NCBI GenBank assembly: GCA_021847015.1 | Contig: JAJZVW010000003.1 | Coordinates: forward strand, 108,099 to 172,098 | Reading direction: 5' to 3' | Source: Pseudomonadota bacterium | Lineage (GTDB): Bacteria > Pseudomonadota > Alphaproteobacteria > Rhodospirillales > Magnetospirillaceae | DNA: 64,000 nucleotides | Position numbers and translations under genes: made by a program | In this document: piece by piece, positions 46,750 through 55,600 of the stretch | Numbering within the stretch: the stretch's first letter is position 1 | How the letters are laid out: every line of letters starts with the position of its first letter | The notes under the pieces: generated by a model | What the model was told of the DNA's origin: nothing | Databases searched by the model: none | What the model saw: the letters and a program-made list of their open reading frames with translations, nothing else

Positions 46750-48606
46750 ATGATCAGGGTCCCCGCAACCGCGAGCCCACACCGAATAATGGCGTCGATC
46801 CGCTCATCCCTACTCGATTTGGCCGGCGCCCGGAACCGCGCGCCCTCCGGGACGGACACCCTCCAAGCCGACGAGGCCCGGCGCCGGGGGCAGCATGCGT
46901 TGACCCAAGGCAAGCGGGCCGAGGCCCTGGACTGGTTCCGCCAGGCGGTGCTGCTGGCTCCCGATTCCGCCGCCGCCCTGCGCGATCTGGGGCGTTGCCT
47001 GGCCGAGGACGGACGGCCGGGCGAGGCGACCGCGCCCCTGATGGCAGCATTGGAGCGGGCCCCGAAGGATGCCGAGACCGTCCGCGCCCTTGGCGCCGTC
47101 GCGCAAATGGTGGCAACCCGGCAGGGTGGGGTCGACCTGCCCCGCCTGCCGAGCGTCCATGCCCTTTTGGAGGTCCTGGACAACGACCGACTGGACCATG
47201 GTCACTTCGCCATGCTGTGCATAGCGGCCCTGCGGGCCATGCCGGGGCTCGCCTCCGCCCTCGCCGCTCTCGCGCGCGAAGGGCTCGACGCGGCGGTGAC
47301 GAGGCTGCTCGGCGAAAGCGCGGGAATGCTGCGCGACCCGCTGTTGATCCATTATCTGGCCCGCACGGTCAACCTGGACCCCGACCTCGAACGCCTGCTG
47401 ACCGGCCTGCGCCGCCGCGTCCTTTCGGACGGCCTCTACCGGCGGAACGGCCCGCCGCCGGCCTTTCTGGCGGCGATGGCACGGCAATGCCGCAACAACG
47501 AATACGTTTGGTACGAGGACGAGGCCGAAACCGAGGCCGTCGCCGCCTTGGCCGAAGACCTCGCCGCCCGCATCGCCGCCAACCGGAAAGTCGGCGCCGA
47601 AGTGTCGGCTTACGCGCTTTACCGGCCGGTGGAAACCTTGCCCGGCGCCCAAAGCCTGGGGCGGCGGACGCCCGTCACCGACGCCGAAGCCCGCCGGCTG
47701 GCCGCGGAGGCGCTCAAGACCGCCGCCGAGGAACGCCGCCTGGAGCGCGAAATCCCCACCATGACGCCGTTATCGGGCGCGATTTCCGCGGCCGTCGCCC
47801 GGCAGTACGAGGAAAACCCCTATCCCCGCTGGCTGAGCCTGACGATCCCCTCTCCCCAATGGGACCGGGAGGTGGACGTGCTGATCGCCGGCTGCGGCAC
47901 CGGCAAACAGGCGGTGACGGCGGGTTTTGCCTACGGCGCCCGGGCGCGCATCCTCGCCATCGACCTCAGCCGGGCGTCGCTGGCCTACGCCGCCCGCATG
48001 GCCCGGCATTACGGGCTCGCCAACCTCCGCTTCGCCCAGGCGGACATCCTGGGGCTGGAGGGCCTGGAGCGGAGCTTCGACGTCATCGAGTGCGTCGGCG
48101 TCCTCCACCACATGGCGGATCCCCTGGAGGGCTGGCGGGTGCTGGCGTCGCGGCTGAAACCGGGCGGGCTGATGCGGATCGGCCTCTACAGCGAACGGGC
48201 TCGCCAGCCCATCGTCGCCGGCCGCGCCGCCATCGCCGAGCGCGGCATCCCCCCGACGGAGGCGGGCATCCGCCGCTTCCGCCGCGACGTCTTGGCCGGA
48301 ACGGTGCCGCTGGGCGTGCTCGCCGCCGCGTCTTCGGACTTTTTCGCCCTGAGCGACACCCGCGACCTGCTGTTCCACGTCATGGAACACCGTTTCACCA
48401 TCCCCCGCATCGCCGAATGCCTCGCGACCCTCGGGCTGGAGTTCGGCGAATTTTCGCTGCCGCGCGCGGACGCCGACCGGCTTCTGGCGGAGGTCGGCGG
48501 CGAGCCGGGCGACCTTGAGGCCTGGGACGAGATCGAACGACGGCACCCTCAGCTATTCCGCGGCATGTATCAATTCACCTGCCGGAAACCGGAAATGCGC
48601 CGATGA
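46750..48606 (+). CDS. TPR-repeat protein fused to a class I methyltransferase
   Basis: The 618-aa protein begins with TPR-like repeats (about 38-115, for example ADEARRRGQHALTQGKRAEA), a middle helical region, and a C-terminal SAM-dependent methyltransferase domain (about 350-520) with motif I DVLIAGCGTGKQ, AIDLSRASL and VGVLHHMADPL. The substrate is unknown; similar fusions methylate small molecules or glycans. Starts at 46750 and 46789 are both possible; GGAGG precedes the first by about 14 bases. The stop overlaps the MFS gene start (ATGA). Confidence 0.85.
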   Translation: MIRVPATASPHRIMASIRSSLLDLAGARNRAPSGTDTLQADEARRRGQHALTQGKRAEALDWFRQAVLLAPDSAAALRDLGRCLAEDGRPGEATAPLMAALERAPKDAETVRALGAVAQMVATRQGGVDLPRLPSVHALLEVLDNDRLDHGHFAMLCIAALRAMPGLASALAALAREGLDAAVTRLLGESAGMLRDPLLIHYLARTVNLDPDLERLLTGLRRRVLSDGLYRRNGPPPAFLAAMARQCRNNEYVWYEDEAETEAVAALAEDLAARIAANRKVGAEVSAYALYRPVETLPGAQSLGRRTPVTDAEARRLAAEALKTAAEERRLEREIPTMTPLSGAISAAVARQYEENPYPRWLSLTIPSPQWDREVDVLIAGCGTGKQAVTAGFAYGARARILAIDLSRASLAYAARMARHYGLANLRFAQADILGLEGLERSFDVIECVGVLHHMADPLEGWRVLASRLKPGGLMRIGLYSERARQPIVAGRAAIAERGIPPTEAGIRRFRRDVLAGTVPLGVLAAASSDFFALSDTRDLLFHVMEHRFTIPRIAECLATLGLEFGEFSLPRADADRLLAEVGGEPGDLEAWDEIERRHPQLFRGMYQFTCRKPEMRR

Positions 48607-49805
48607 CGATTCTCCACACCGGGATCCCAAGGAGCGTCTGGAGGCTGGGCTTCGTCAGTCTGTTGATGGACGCCTCGTCCGAGGCCATTCACAGCCTTCT
48701 GCCGCTGTTTCTGGTTTCCACCCTCGGGATCGGCACCATCGGGGTCGGCGCGATCGAAGGAATTGCCGAGGCCGCCGCCGCCATGACCAAGCTGGTGTCC
48801 GGGCGCCTCAGCGATCGGATGGCACGCCGCAAGGGGCTGTTACTGTGGGGCTACGGCCTGGCGGCACTGACCAAACCGGTTTTCGCCCTGGCACCGGCGG
48901 CGGCATGGGTATTGGCTGCCCGCTTTGCCGACCGCGTCGGCAAAGGCATACGGGGAGCGCCGCGGGACGCCCTGGTTGCCGACATCGCGCCGTCACCGCT
49001 GCTGGGAGCGGCCTACGGCTTGCGCCAGAGCCTCGACACCGTCGGGGCCGTCATTGGGCCGCTGCTGGCCATGGCGATGATGGCCGCCTCGGGCGGCGCC
49101 TACCGTCTGGCCTTCTGGGCCGCGGCGTTCCCCGCGGCAGCGTCCGTTCTGGTTCTGTGGCTGGGCGTGCATGAACCGGTACGCCACCGCACCCTGCCCG
49201 CAAGGGGCCTCCGCCTGGACCGCAGCGAATTGGCGGTGCTGGGCTCGGGATATTGGCTGGCGGCCGCCGTGGCGATGACCATGACCCTGGCCCGCTTCAG
49301 CGAAGCCTTTCTGGTTCTGAGGGGGCGGAACGTGGGAATGGCGCCGGCCCTTGTGCCGCTCGCCATGGTGGCCATGAACGTCGTGTACGCCGCCGCCAGC
49401 TATCCTGTCGGGCGGCTGTCGGACCGAATGGGGCGGCGCGGCCTGCTGGGGCTGGGCATGGCCGTACTGGTCGCCGCCGATTGTGTCCTTGCCGCGGCGA
49501 ATGGTATTGCACTGGTCTTGGCCGGCGCAGCCCTGTGGGGGCTGCACATGGGAATGACCCAAGGACTACTGTCGGCAATGGTGGCCGATTCGGTCCCCGG
49601 CAACCTGCGGGGTTCGGCGTTCGGCCTCTTCCATTTGCTCAGCGGAATCGCGCTGTTGGCCGCCAGCGTGCTTGCCGGGTGGTTGTGGAACGCAGTAGGA
49701 CCAGCCGCCACCTTCCTCGCCGGAGCCGCGTTCACCCTGGCGGCGCTGGCCGGCTTGGCCGCGACCCTGCGCCAGAAGAGTCAGGGCGCCGCCAACAACC
49801 CCTAG
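48603..49805 (+). CDS. Major facilitator superfamily transporter
   Basis: The 400-aa protein has about twelve hydrophobic segments and MFS loop motifs GRLSDRMARRKGLL and GRLSDRMGRRGLL, plus DRVGKGIRGAPRDALVAD. This last motif resembles transporters of the bacillibactin-exporter/YfcJ-like group. The substrate is unknown; translational coupling to the methyltransferase gene suggests export of a methylated product. Its TAG stop codon is the first three bases of the palindromic element that follows. Confidence 0.9.
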   Translation: MTILHTGIPRSVWRLGFVSLLMDASSEAIHSLLPLFLVSTLGIGTIGVGAIEGIAEAAAAMTKLVSGRLSDRMARRKGLLLWGYGLAALTKPVFALAPAAAWVLAARFADRVGKGIRGAPRDALVADIAPSPLLGAAYGLRQSLDTVGAVIGPLLAMAMMAASGGAYRLAFWAAAFPAAASVLVLWLGVHEPVRHRTLPARGLRLDRSELAVLGSGYWLAAAVAMTMTLARFSEAFLVLRGRNVGMAPALVPLAMVAMNVVYAAASYPVGRLSDRMGRRGLLGLGMAVLVAADCVLAAANGIALVLAGAALWGLHMGMTQGLLSAMVADSVPGNLRGSAFGLFHLLSGIALLAASVLAGWLWNAVGPAATFLAGAAFTLAALAGLAATLRQKSQGAANNP

Positions 49806-49932
49806 TGGTCCGACACGTTCAAAAGGTGCACGACCTTTTGAACGTGTCGGTGCACAATTCACTGATTTTGTGGGCCGATTCACCAGACGGGAGATTCAGG
49901 CACTGAATCTTCCGTCTGGATCGGACCACTAG
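49802..49932. mobile_element. Palindromic MITE-like element with CTAG ends
   Basis: The ends are a perfect 12-base inverted repeat, CTAGTGGTCCGA and TCGGACCACTAG. Inside are two strong hairpins: a 16-base perfect stem at 49811-49849 (CGACACGTTCAAAAGG) and a 17-base stem with one mismatch at 49883-49919 (CCAGACGGGAGATTCAG), joined by 33 bases. The CTAG at both borders fits insertion at CTAG with TA duplication, as known for IS630-type transposases. It has no gene, forms the stop codon of the MFS gene and ends at the arfB stop codon. Confidence 0.8.
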
Positions 49933-50355
49933 TCAGTCACCGGAAGGCGGCACGGAGCGGAGCCTCTTGACGGTTGAACGGCGCGCTTTGGCTTCGACGC
50001 GGCGGCGCTGGGACGCCTTCGTCGGCGCGGTCGGGCGCCGCGGCACCGGCGGAGGCATGGCCGCGCGGATCATCGCGATCAGCCGGTTCAGGGCGTCCTG
50101 CCGATTGCGCTCCTGCGTGCGATAACGCTGGGCAGTGATGACCAGCACGCCGTCCGAGGTGAGCCGGCGGCCGGCAAGGCGTTCAAGCCGTGCGCGCACG
50201 TCGTCCGGCAAGGACGGCGAGCCGCGAACGTCGAACCGGAGCTGGACCGCCGTCTCCACCTTGTTGACGTTCTGTCCGCCCGGCCCCGAGGCACGGACGA
50301 AGCTCTCTTCGATTTCGCGCTCGTCGAGGCGAATGGCGGGGGTGATGCGGATCAT
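49933..50355 (-). CDS. arfB: Peptidyl-tRNA hydrolase ArfB (alternative ribosome rescue)
   Basis: It releases peptides from ribosomes stalled on broken mRNA. The 140-aa protein has the catalytic GGQ in ASGPGGQNVNKVET and a basic C-terminal tail (KASQRRRVEAKARRSTVKR) that enters the empty mRNA channel. I chose the ATG at 50355, giving MIRITPAIRLDE; an upstream in-frame start would add 39 residues encoded partly by the adjacent repeat. It is convergent with the MFS gene. Confidence 0.93.
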   Translation of the reverse strand: MIRITPAIRLDEREIEESFVRASGPGGQNVNKVETAVQLRFDVRGSPSLPDDVRARLERLAGRRLTSDGVLVITAQRYRTQERNRQDALNRLIAMIRAAMPPPVPRRPTAPTKASQRRRVEAKARRSTVKRLRSVPPSGD

Positions 50356-50417
50356 GCGGGTGAACGTTCGCCTCTCTCCGGCGTTATCGCAAGACTGCGG
50401 ACAGGGCAGCCCCGGGC

Positions 50418-50593
50418 TTAACCTGAATTTCTCACATGGGCGCCGATTTGACGGAGACGAATTCGGCCACACGGCAGGCAGCCGGCGCCACGGCCCTTGC
50501 CAAGGCGGCCAGCCTTGCCCGCGGGCCGTGGCTTGGCACTCCGTCTCCTCGAAACACGATCAAATCGGTGCCCATGTGAGAAATTCAGGTTAA
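50418..50593. mobile_element. Long inverted-repeat element, MITE-like
   Basis: A 34-base left arm (TTAACCTGAATTTCTCACAT, then 14 more) is repeated inverted at 50560-50593 with one mismatch. The 108-base centre has further imperfect pairing (GCCACGGCCC with GGGCCGTGGC), so the whole stretch can fold as one long hairpin. It has no gene of its own. The right arm supplies the TAA stop of the diguanylate cyclase gene. A related half copy precedes dapD. The class of element is unknown. Confidence 0.75.
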
Positions 50594-52449
50594 TACTTCT
50601 TGTCGGTCCACATGTCCGGATGGAAGCGCACCACGCGGTTACGGCCGCCTTCCTTGGCCTGGTAGAGCGCCACGTCGGCGAATTTGACCGCCTGCCAGAA
50701 CGTATCGATGTCGTGGGGGAAGTCCGAGAGGCCGATGGATATGGTCTTGTGAATGACCACCGCCCCGGCGTGGATTTCCAGGCGCTCCACCGCCGCCCGG
50801 ATGTTTTCGGCGACCTTCTCGGCATCCTCGGGAGACGAATCGATGAGGATGATCAGGAATTCCTCGCCACCATAACGGATCACCATGTCGGAGGCCCGCA
50901 CCGCCTGGCGCAAGACCTTGGCCAGCGACTTCAAGACGGTGTCGCCGGCATCGTGGCCATAGGAATCGTTGACCATCTTGAAGTAATCGAGGTCGCACAT
51001 GAGGATCGCCAGCCGGGTCTTGCGGCGCTGTACCGTGGCGACCAGGGTATCGACGTATTCTTCGAGGAAGCGCCGGTTGTTGAGACCGGTCATGGGATCG
51101 CGCAGGCTGGATTCCCGCAACGTCTCCATCAGGCGCTTGGTCTCGAGCACCGGAGCGGTTTCCCGGAGATAGACATTGACGAAGGGGATCTGCTCCTGGA
51201 TGCGGTGCTCGTTGGCGGGGGTGGTGACAAGTTGCAGGACGTTCCCCACGGCCCCCGACTGGATGATGGGAAGGCAGATGTGCCGGCGGCTGTCCGCGTC
51301 CTCCGGTGGCCGGAACGCGAAACAAATGCCGGGATTGGCCACCCCGTCCACCACATGGCCGGTGCGCCGCGCCCGGCAGCCCTCGCTGCGGGCCATGATC
51401 TCGGGATCGCACCACCGGCATTCCAAGGTCGGCTGGCCATCGACGTAGACCGGCAACAACTGGTTCTTGGCCGGGGCCATCTCGTAGAGCGAGAATTCCC
51501 GAATGCCGAAGTCATCGTCCAGCGTGTGCGCCAAGCGCTGGTGGATTTCCTCCTTGGTCTCGTCCTCTTCGATCGCCTGCTTGAAATGCGCCGCCCGCGT
51601 CAGCCCATCGACCATGTCGATGGTCGCGACCAGCAGGTTCTCGTCGGCGCCGGGAGTCCGTTCCGTCAGGCGGGCGACGCTGTGGCCGATGCGATTGAGC
51701 CCCTCGTCGATGAAACCCAGGAGCAGATTGGTGTCGACCGCGATCTTGCCCAGTTCGTCCTTGGTGTACTGGTTGACCTTGGCCTTGAAATCGCCCCGCA
51801 GCGCCCGCTGGACGGCGGCCTCCACGCTGCTGGCGGTCGAGGCGACCGGCCGCATCATGCGGCGGATGAGCAGGAACGTGGCCAGGGAGAACAGGGCCAC
51901 CGTGCCGACCATTCCCGCCACGGTCCAGAGCGCCTTGTGTTTCAGGGCGCCGATCGAGACCAGCATGGTGACGGCGCCGAGAACGTCGCCCTCGGCCACC
52001 TGGTGGCATTGCAGGCAATTGGGCGACCCGCGGCTCGATGCGATGAAGGGAATCGTGCCGCGGATGAAGGTGTCGTTGGCGGTCTCGACGATCCGATAGC
52101 GCGGCTTGCCGTCCCGCAGGACGCTCTCCTCGATGTCGTCGCTTGCGCTTTCCTCGGCGAAGCCGGCGCCGAACTGTTTTATCACCAAAGGCGAACGCAC
52201 CACGCGCGCCGAAGCCAGGTCTTTGACCTCCATCAGCCGGTGCAGGAAGCTGGCGCGCTTATCCATGACGCCGTCGATCATCGACTCGGTCAAATGCACG
52301 CGCACGATCTCGGCAGCGGTGCGGATGTGCTCGGATGACGACGCGATGGAAAAACTTCGAAACGCGTAGAGGCTGATCGCCATCAGCATGGCGATCAGTC
52401 CGACCGACATGACCAGAAAGAATGCGGTGACCTTGGAATTCAGACTCAT
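50590..52449 (-). CDS. Membrane diguanylate cyclase with heme-c and cysteine-rich sensor regions
   Basis: The 619-aa protein has two membrane segments (about 8-30 and 174-197). The periplasmic loop between them carries CLQCH (Cys145, Cys148, His149), a c-type heme attachment motif, as in DUF3365-like sensors. After a HAMP-like linker comes a GAF-like region with clustered cysteines (344, 347, 358, 376, 392). The C-terminal GGDEF domain has an intact GGEEF at 527-531 and an RxxD inhibitory site (RASD, 518-521). It should make cyclic di-GMP in response to a redox or gas signal at the heme, and possibly at a metal centre in the cytoplasm. The sensing role is inference. Confidence 0.9.
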   Translation of the reverse strand: MSLNSKVTAFFLVMSVGLIAMLMAISLYAFRSFSIASSSEHIRTAAEIVRVHLTESMIDGVMDKRASFLHRLMEVKDLASARVVRSPLVIKQFGAGFAEESASDDIEESVLRDGKPRYRIVETANDTFIRGTIPFIASSRGSPNCLQCHQVAEGDVLGAVTMLVSIGALKHKALWTVAGMVGTVALFSLATFLLIRRMMRPVASTASSVEAAVQRALRGDFKAKVNQYTKDELGKIAVDTNLLLGFIDEGLNRIGHSVARLTERTPGADENLLVATIDMVDGLTRAAHFKQAIEEDETKEEIHQRLAHTLDDDFGIREFSLYEMAPAKNQLLPVYVDGQPTLECRWCDPEIMARSEGCRARRTGHVVDGVANPGICFAFRPPEDADSRRHICLPIIQSGAVGNVLQLVTTPANEHRIQEQIPFVNVYLRETAPVLETKRLMETLRESSLRDPMTGLNNRRFLEEYVDTLVATVQRRKTRLAILMCDLDYFKMVNDSYGHDAGDTVLKSLAKVLRQAVRASDMVIRYGGEEFLIILIDSSPEDAEKVAENIRAAVERLEIHAGAVVIHKTISIGLSDFPHDIDTFWQAVKFADVALYQAKEGGRNRVVRFHPDMWTDKKY

Positions 52450-52492
52450 CGCCGACGCCCCCCTGCCGCCACCGCCGCCGCCATCCGACTCC

Positions 52493-52548
52493 CCCCAATG
52501 GACGGCGCGTCAATAAGACGAAGTGTAATACAGCAATTCCCATTGGGG
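52493..52548. promoter_or_regulatory. Spaced inverted repeat upstream of the heme cyclase gene
   Basis: CCCCAATGG at 52493-52501 is repeated inverted as CCATTGGGG at 52540-52548, 38 bases apart. It begins 44 bases upstream of the start codon. It may be a pair of operator half-sites. No regulator is identifiable. Confidence 0.35.
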
Positions 52549-52604
52549 ACCGCCGCCTTCGATACCGTCCCGACCGGATGCGGGCGAGCAGCGGAATCCT
52601 TCAC

Positions 52605-52680
52605 GCGACGGTGCCGGAAAGACCCTTTGCTGGCGCCCGGGACGACAACGAAAAAAATCCCACGACGAGAATTGGCGAAC
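52605..52680. repeat. Decayed copy of the dispersed palindromic repeat (R4)
   Basis: GGTGCCGGAAAGACCC and following bases through GACAACGAAAAAAATCCC align with the ends of copies R2 and R3 (GTGCCGGAAANATCCCTCG, GATGACAGCGAAAAAT) with many changes. The rest of the 380-base gap between the cyclase and the GlsB-type gene holds no gene. Confidence 0.5.
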
Positions 52681-52829
52681 AGAATAACGACGCTTTTTCC
52701 GTCCGACAATTGTCTCGCGCGGACTTTGGGAAAAAATCAATTTCGGCTGTGCGGTTCCGTTGAGACTTGGTCCGGCAGGATTTCGGTCCGGCCGCATGGG
52801 CCGCCATCACGCCCTGGGAACGAACGCCC

Positions 52830-53090
52830 TCAGGGCAGCCGCCGCGACCGGAACAAGGCATGGTAAACGATCAGCACGACGATGGCGCCCGCCACCGCCA
52901 CGAAAAGGCTCCACAAATTGAAGCCCGTGATGCCGACACCGCCGAGGATGCCGAAGATGAAGCCGCCGACCAGCGCGCCGACGATCCCCAGCACGATGTC
53001 GAGCACCAACCCTTCGCCGGTGCGGTTGACGATCTTGCTGGCGATGTAGCCTGCGATCAGGCCAAGAACGAGCCAAGCAACGATGGACAT
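52830..53090 (-). CDS. GlsB/YeaQ/YmgE family membrane protein
   Basis: An 86-aa protein with three hydrophobic, glycine-rich segments (GLIAGYIASKIV, VLGIVGALVGGFIFGILGG and FVAVAGAIVVLIVYHALF), the arrangement of transglycosylase-associated stress proteins. The ATG at 53090 is preceded by AAGGGAGA; a longer upstream start is unlikely. Members are often stress-induced, but their biochemical role is unknown. Confidence 0.9.
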   Translation of the reverse strand: MSIVAWLVLGLIAGYIASKIVNRTGEGLVLDIVLGIVGALVGGFIFGILGGVGITGFNLWSLFVAVAGAIVVLIVYHALFRSRRLP

Positions 53091-53214
53091 GGCGTCTCCC
53101 TTGCGAATGATCGGGCCGAGGGCCCGTTCCCGCGACATGGGCCCTCACGCCCGGCGACGTCAGTCGCCTTGAGCGCTACCTCGGAGGAAGAGGCTGGGAA
53201 AGACGCAAACGCCG

Positions 53215-54069
53215 TCAATGGCGCTCCGTCTTGCCCAGCAGCATTTCGGCGCCTGTGATGACGTCGAGAAGTTCGCCGGTGACCGCTTCCTGACGCAGAA
53301 GTCCTTCCCGCAAGCGCAATTCCCCAAGCCGCCGCTCGACGTTCTCGTGGGCGCCGCCGGTGGCGGCAAGGCGCGCCGCGTTCTCGGCCGCGAGCGCCTC
53401 GGTCGCGGCGCAGACCAGATCGGCGACCAGATATTGCCCCTTCAGATGACCGATCAGCGTTTCGGCGGGAAGGGTATGGATCGGCGGAAAAGGGCGCCGC
53501 CGGCCGGCAGGACGGCGGGCCGGTTCGAGCGGCAACAGACGGGTGCGGCGGGGGCGCCAACGCAGCCCCTCGCCGACCGTCCCGTGGATGACGTCGAGAC
53601 TGCCGAGGCCTCCGCCGCCGAACAGAGGATAGAGACGCTCGGCCAGCCGACGGCCGAGGGTGGCGACACCGTCGATGCGTCCCGTCATCGGCAGCGACCA
53701 TTCGGACGCCAGTCCCGCTTCCTCGGCGAACGCGGCGCCGCGCGCGCCCACCACGAACAGGCGCGCGGGCGCGGGCCGGCCCGCTTCCGCCATCAGCGTT
53801 TCGTTGAAAGCCCCGACGAAACCGTGCTCGGAGCCGAACACGAGCACGCCCGCCATTCCCGGCCGCGCCTCGGGCGCAGCGTGGCGATCCGCCAATTCCT
53901 CCGCTTCGGCCATGGCCTCGGCCATGATTGCCGCATAGGCGCGTGCGCCGGCCAGGGCCGCAACGGCCTGCTGAAGCCGGAACGCCGCCATCGACCGCAT
54001 CGCCCCGACGACATCGAGCAATTGCCCGAGATTGCGAATCCGCGCCTGAATGCGCTCAAGGCGTTCCAT
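53215..54069 (-). CDS. atpG: N-ATPase gamma subunit
   Basis: The central rotor stalk of F1. The 284-aa protein opens with a long helix (MERLERIQARIRNLGQLLDV) and ends with another (RLREGLLRQEAVTGELLDVI), the coiled pair that turns inside the alpha-beta ring. Conserved Met-Arg in VGAMRSMAAFRL is seen. It is the last gene of the atpDCQRBEFAG operon, seven bases after atpA. It is divergent in sequence from housekeeping AtpG, as expected for the N-type. Confidence 0.93.
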   Translation of the reverse strand: MERLERIQARIRNLGQLLDVVGAMRSMAAFRLQQAVAALAGARAYAAIMAEAMAEAEELADRHAAPEARPGMAGVLVFGSEHGFVGAFNETLMAEAGRPAPARLFVVGARGAAFAEEAGLASEWSLPMTGRIDGVATLGRRLAERLYPLFGGGGLGSLDVIHGTVGEGLRWRPRRTRLLPLEPARRPAGRRRPFPPIHTLPAETLIGHLKGQYLVADLVCAATEALAAENAARLAATGGAHENVERRLGELRLREGLLRQEAVTGELLDVITGAEMLLGKTERH

Positions 54070-54076
54070 GGGCCGC

Positions 54077-55600
54077 CTAACGCGCCATCAGGTCGCTGAG
54101 ATCGGCGTCGATGGCCGCCTCCAGCGCGCGCCGTTCGTCCTCGCCGAGCGCGCCGCCCGCGTCCAGATGATCCATCAGGACGGGGGCCTCCATCCGCAGC
54201 CTTTGCCCCAGGCCGGTCTTGAAACGCTCCACCGTTTCCAGCGGCAGCGGGTCGAGCCGGCCGGTGGCCAGGGCCAGCAGCCCGGCCACCTGCTCGGCCG
54301 CCGAACGCGGCTGCAACGGCGGCTGGACCAACATGGCCCGCGTGCGCCGGCCGTGTTCGACGATGCGCCGGGTGCGTTCGTCGACCATGCCCCCGAAACG
54401 GGTGAAGATTTCCAGTTCGAGGAACTGCGCATACTCCAGGCGCAGGCTTTCGGCGAAACCCTTCAGCGCCGGCGCCTGCGTCTTGCCCCCGACCCTGGAC
54501 ACCGACAGGCCGACATTCACGGCCGGCCGCTGGCCTTCGTAGAACAGCTTGGGCTCCAGATAGATCTGGCCGTCGGTGATGGACACGAGATTGGTGGGAA
54601 TGAAGGCGGTGAGGTTCCCGGCCTGCGTCTCGGCGAGGGGCAAGGCGGTCAGGGAGCCTCCGCCGCGCTCGGGCGACCATTGTGCGGCCCGTTCCAGAAG
54701 GCGGGAATGGAGGTAGAAGACGTCGCCGGGATAGGCTTCCCGTCCGGGCGGACGGCGCAGCAGCAGGGACAATTGGCGATGGACGGCGGCATGCTTGGTG
54801 AGATCGTCGTAGACCACCAGCGCATCGCCCCCGCGTTCGGAGAAATACTCCGCCATGGTGCAGGCGGCATAGGGAGCGAGCCAGGACAGCCCCGGAGCCT
54901 GATCGGGCGCGGCGGCGACGACGATGCACCGCTCGGGGCGGCCGTGGCGCCGCACCGCATCCACAACGCGGTTGATCGAGGACGCCTTCTGCCCGATGGC
55001 GACGTAGACGCAGACGATGTCCCGGCCGCGCTGGTTGATGATGGCGTCGAGGGCGATGGCGGTCTTGCCGGTCTTGCGGTCGCCGATGATGAGTTCGCGC
55101 TGCCCCAAGCCCACGGGGATCATCGCATCCACCACCGTGATGCCGGTCGGCAGCGGGCGCGTTATCACCGCGCGGTCGACGATGGCCGGAGCGGCGCGCT
55201 CGACCGGCCAGCGCTCGCCCGCGAGCAACGGCCGGCCACCGTCGAGAGGCTGGCCGAGCGGATCGACCACCCGGCCCAGCAGCGCCTCGCCCACCGGCAC
55301 GCGCACGACGTCGCCGGTTCCCCGGGCTTCGGTGCCGGCGCTCACATTGCCCCAGGGCCCCAGCAGGATCGCGCCGACTCCGCCCGGCTCCAGGGTCGCG
55401 GCCATGGCCGCGGCGTCTTCCCCAAGGACGAGCAACTCGTCCTGGCGGGCACTGGGCAGGCCGTGGATGCGGGCGACGCCGTCGCCCAGGGACGCGACCG
55501 TACCGATGTCCTGCTGCCGCGGTTCGACCCGCACCGGGCCGAGGCGCGATCCGGCCCCCACGGCCCATTTGTGGAGTTCCTCACCAAGTCTGGGCGTCAT
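54077..55600 (-). CDS. atpA: N-ATPase alpha subunit
   Basis: The non-catalytic nucleotide-binding subunit of F1. The 507-aa protein has P-loop IGDRKTGKTAIALD (the standard enzyme has GDRQTGKT), VYVAIGQKASSI and the arginine-finger region VGLSVSRVGGKTQ. The start overlaps the atpF end by 20 bases. In position and divergence it fits the alternate (N-type) F-ATPase family. Confidence 0.96.
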   Translation of the reverse strand: MTPRLGEELHKWAVGAGSRLGPVRVEPRQQDIGTVASLGDGVARIHGLPSARQDELLVLGEDAAAMAATLEPGGVGAILLGPWGNVSAGTEARGTGDVVRVPVGEALLGRVVDPLGQPLDGGRPLLAGERWPVERAAPAIVDRAVITRPLPTGITVVDAMIPVGLGQRELIIGDRKTGKTAIALDAIINQRGRDIVCVYVAIGQKASSINRVVDAVRRHGRPERCIVVAAAPDQAPGLSWLAPYAACTMAEYFSERGGDALVVYDDLTKHAAVHRQLSLLLRRPPGREAYPGDVFYLHSRLLERAAQWSPERGGGSLTALPLAETQAGNLTAFIPTNLVSITDGQIYLEPKLFYEGQRPAVNVGLSVSRVGGKTQAPALKGFAESLRLEYAQFLELEIFTRFGGMVDERTRRIVEHGRRTRAMLVQPPLQPRSAAEQVAGLLALATGRLDPLPLETVERFKTGLGQRLRMEAPVLMDHLDAGGALGEDERRALEAAIDADLSDLMAR

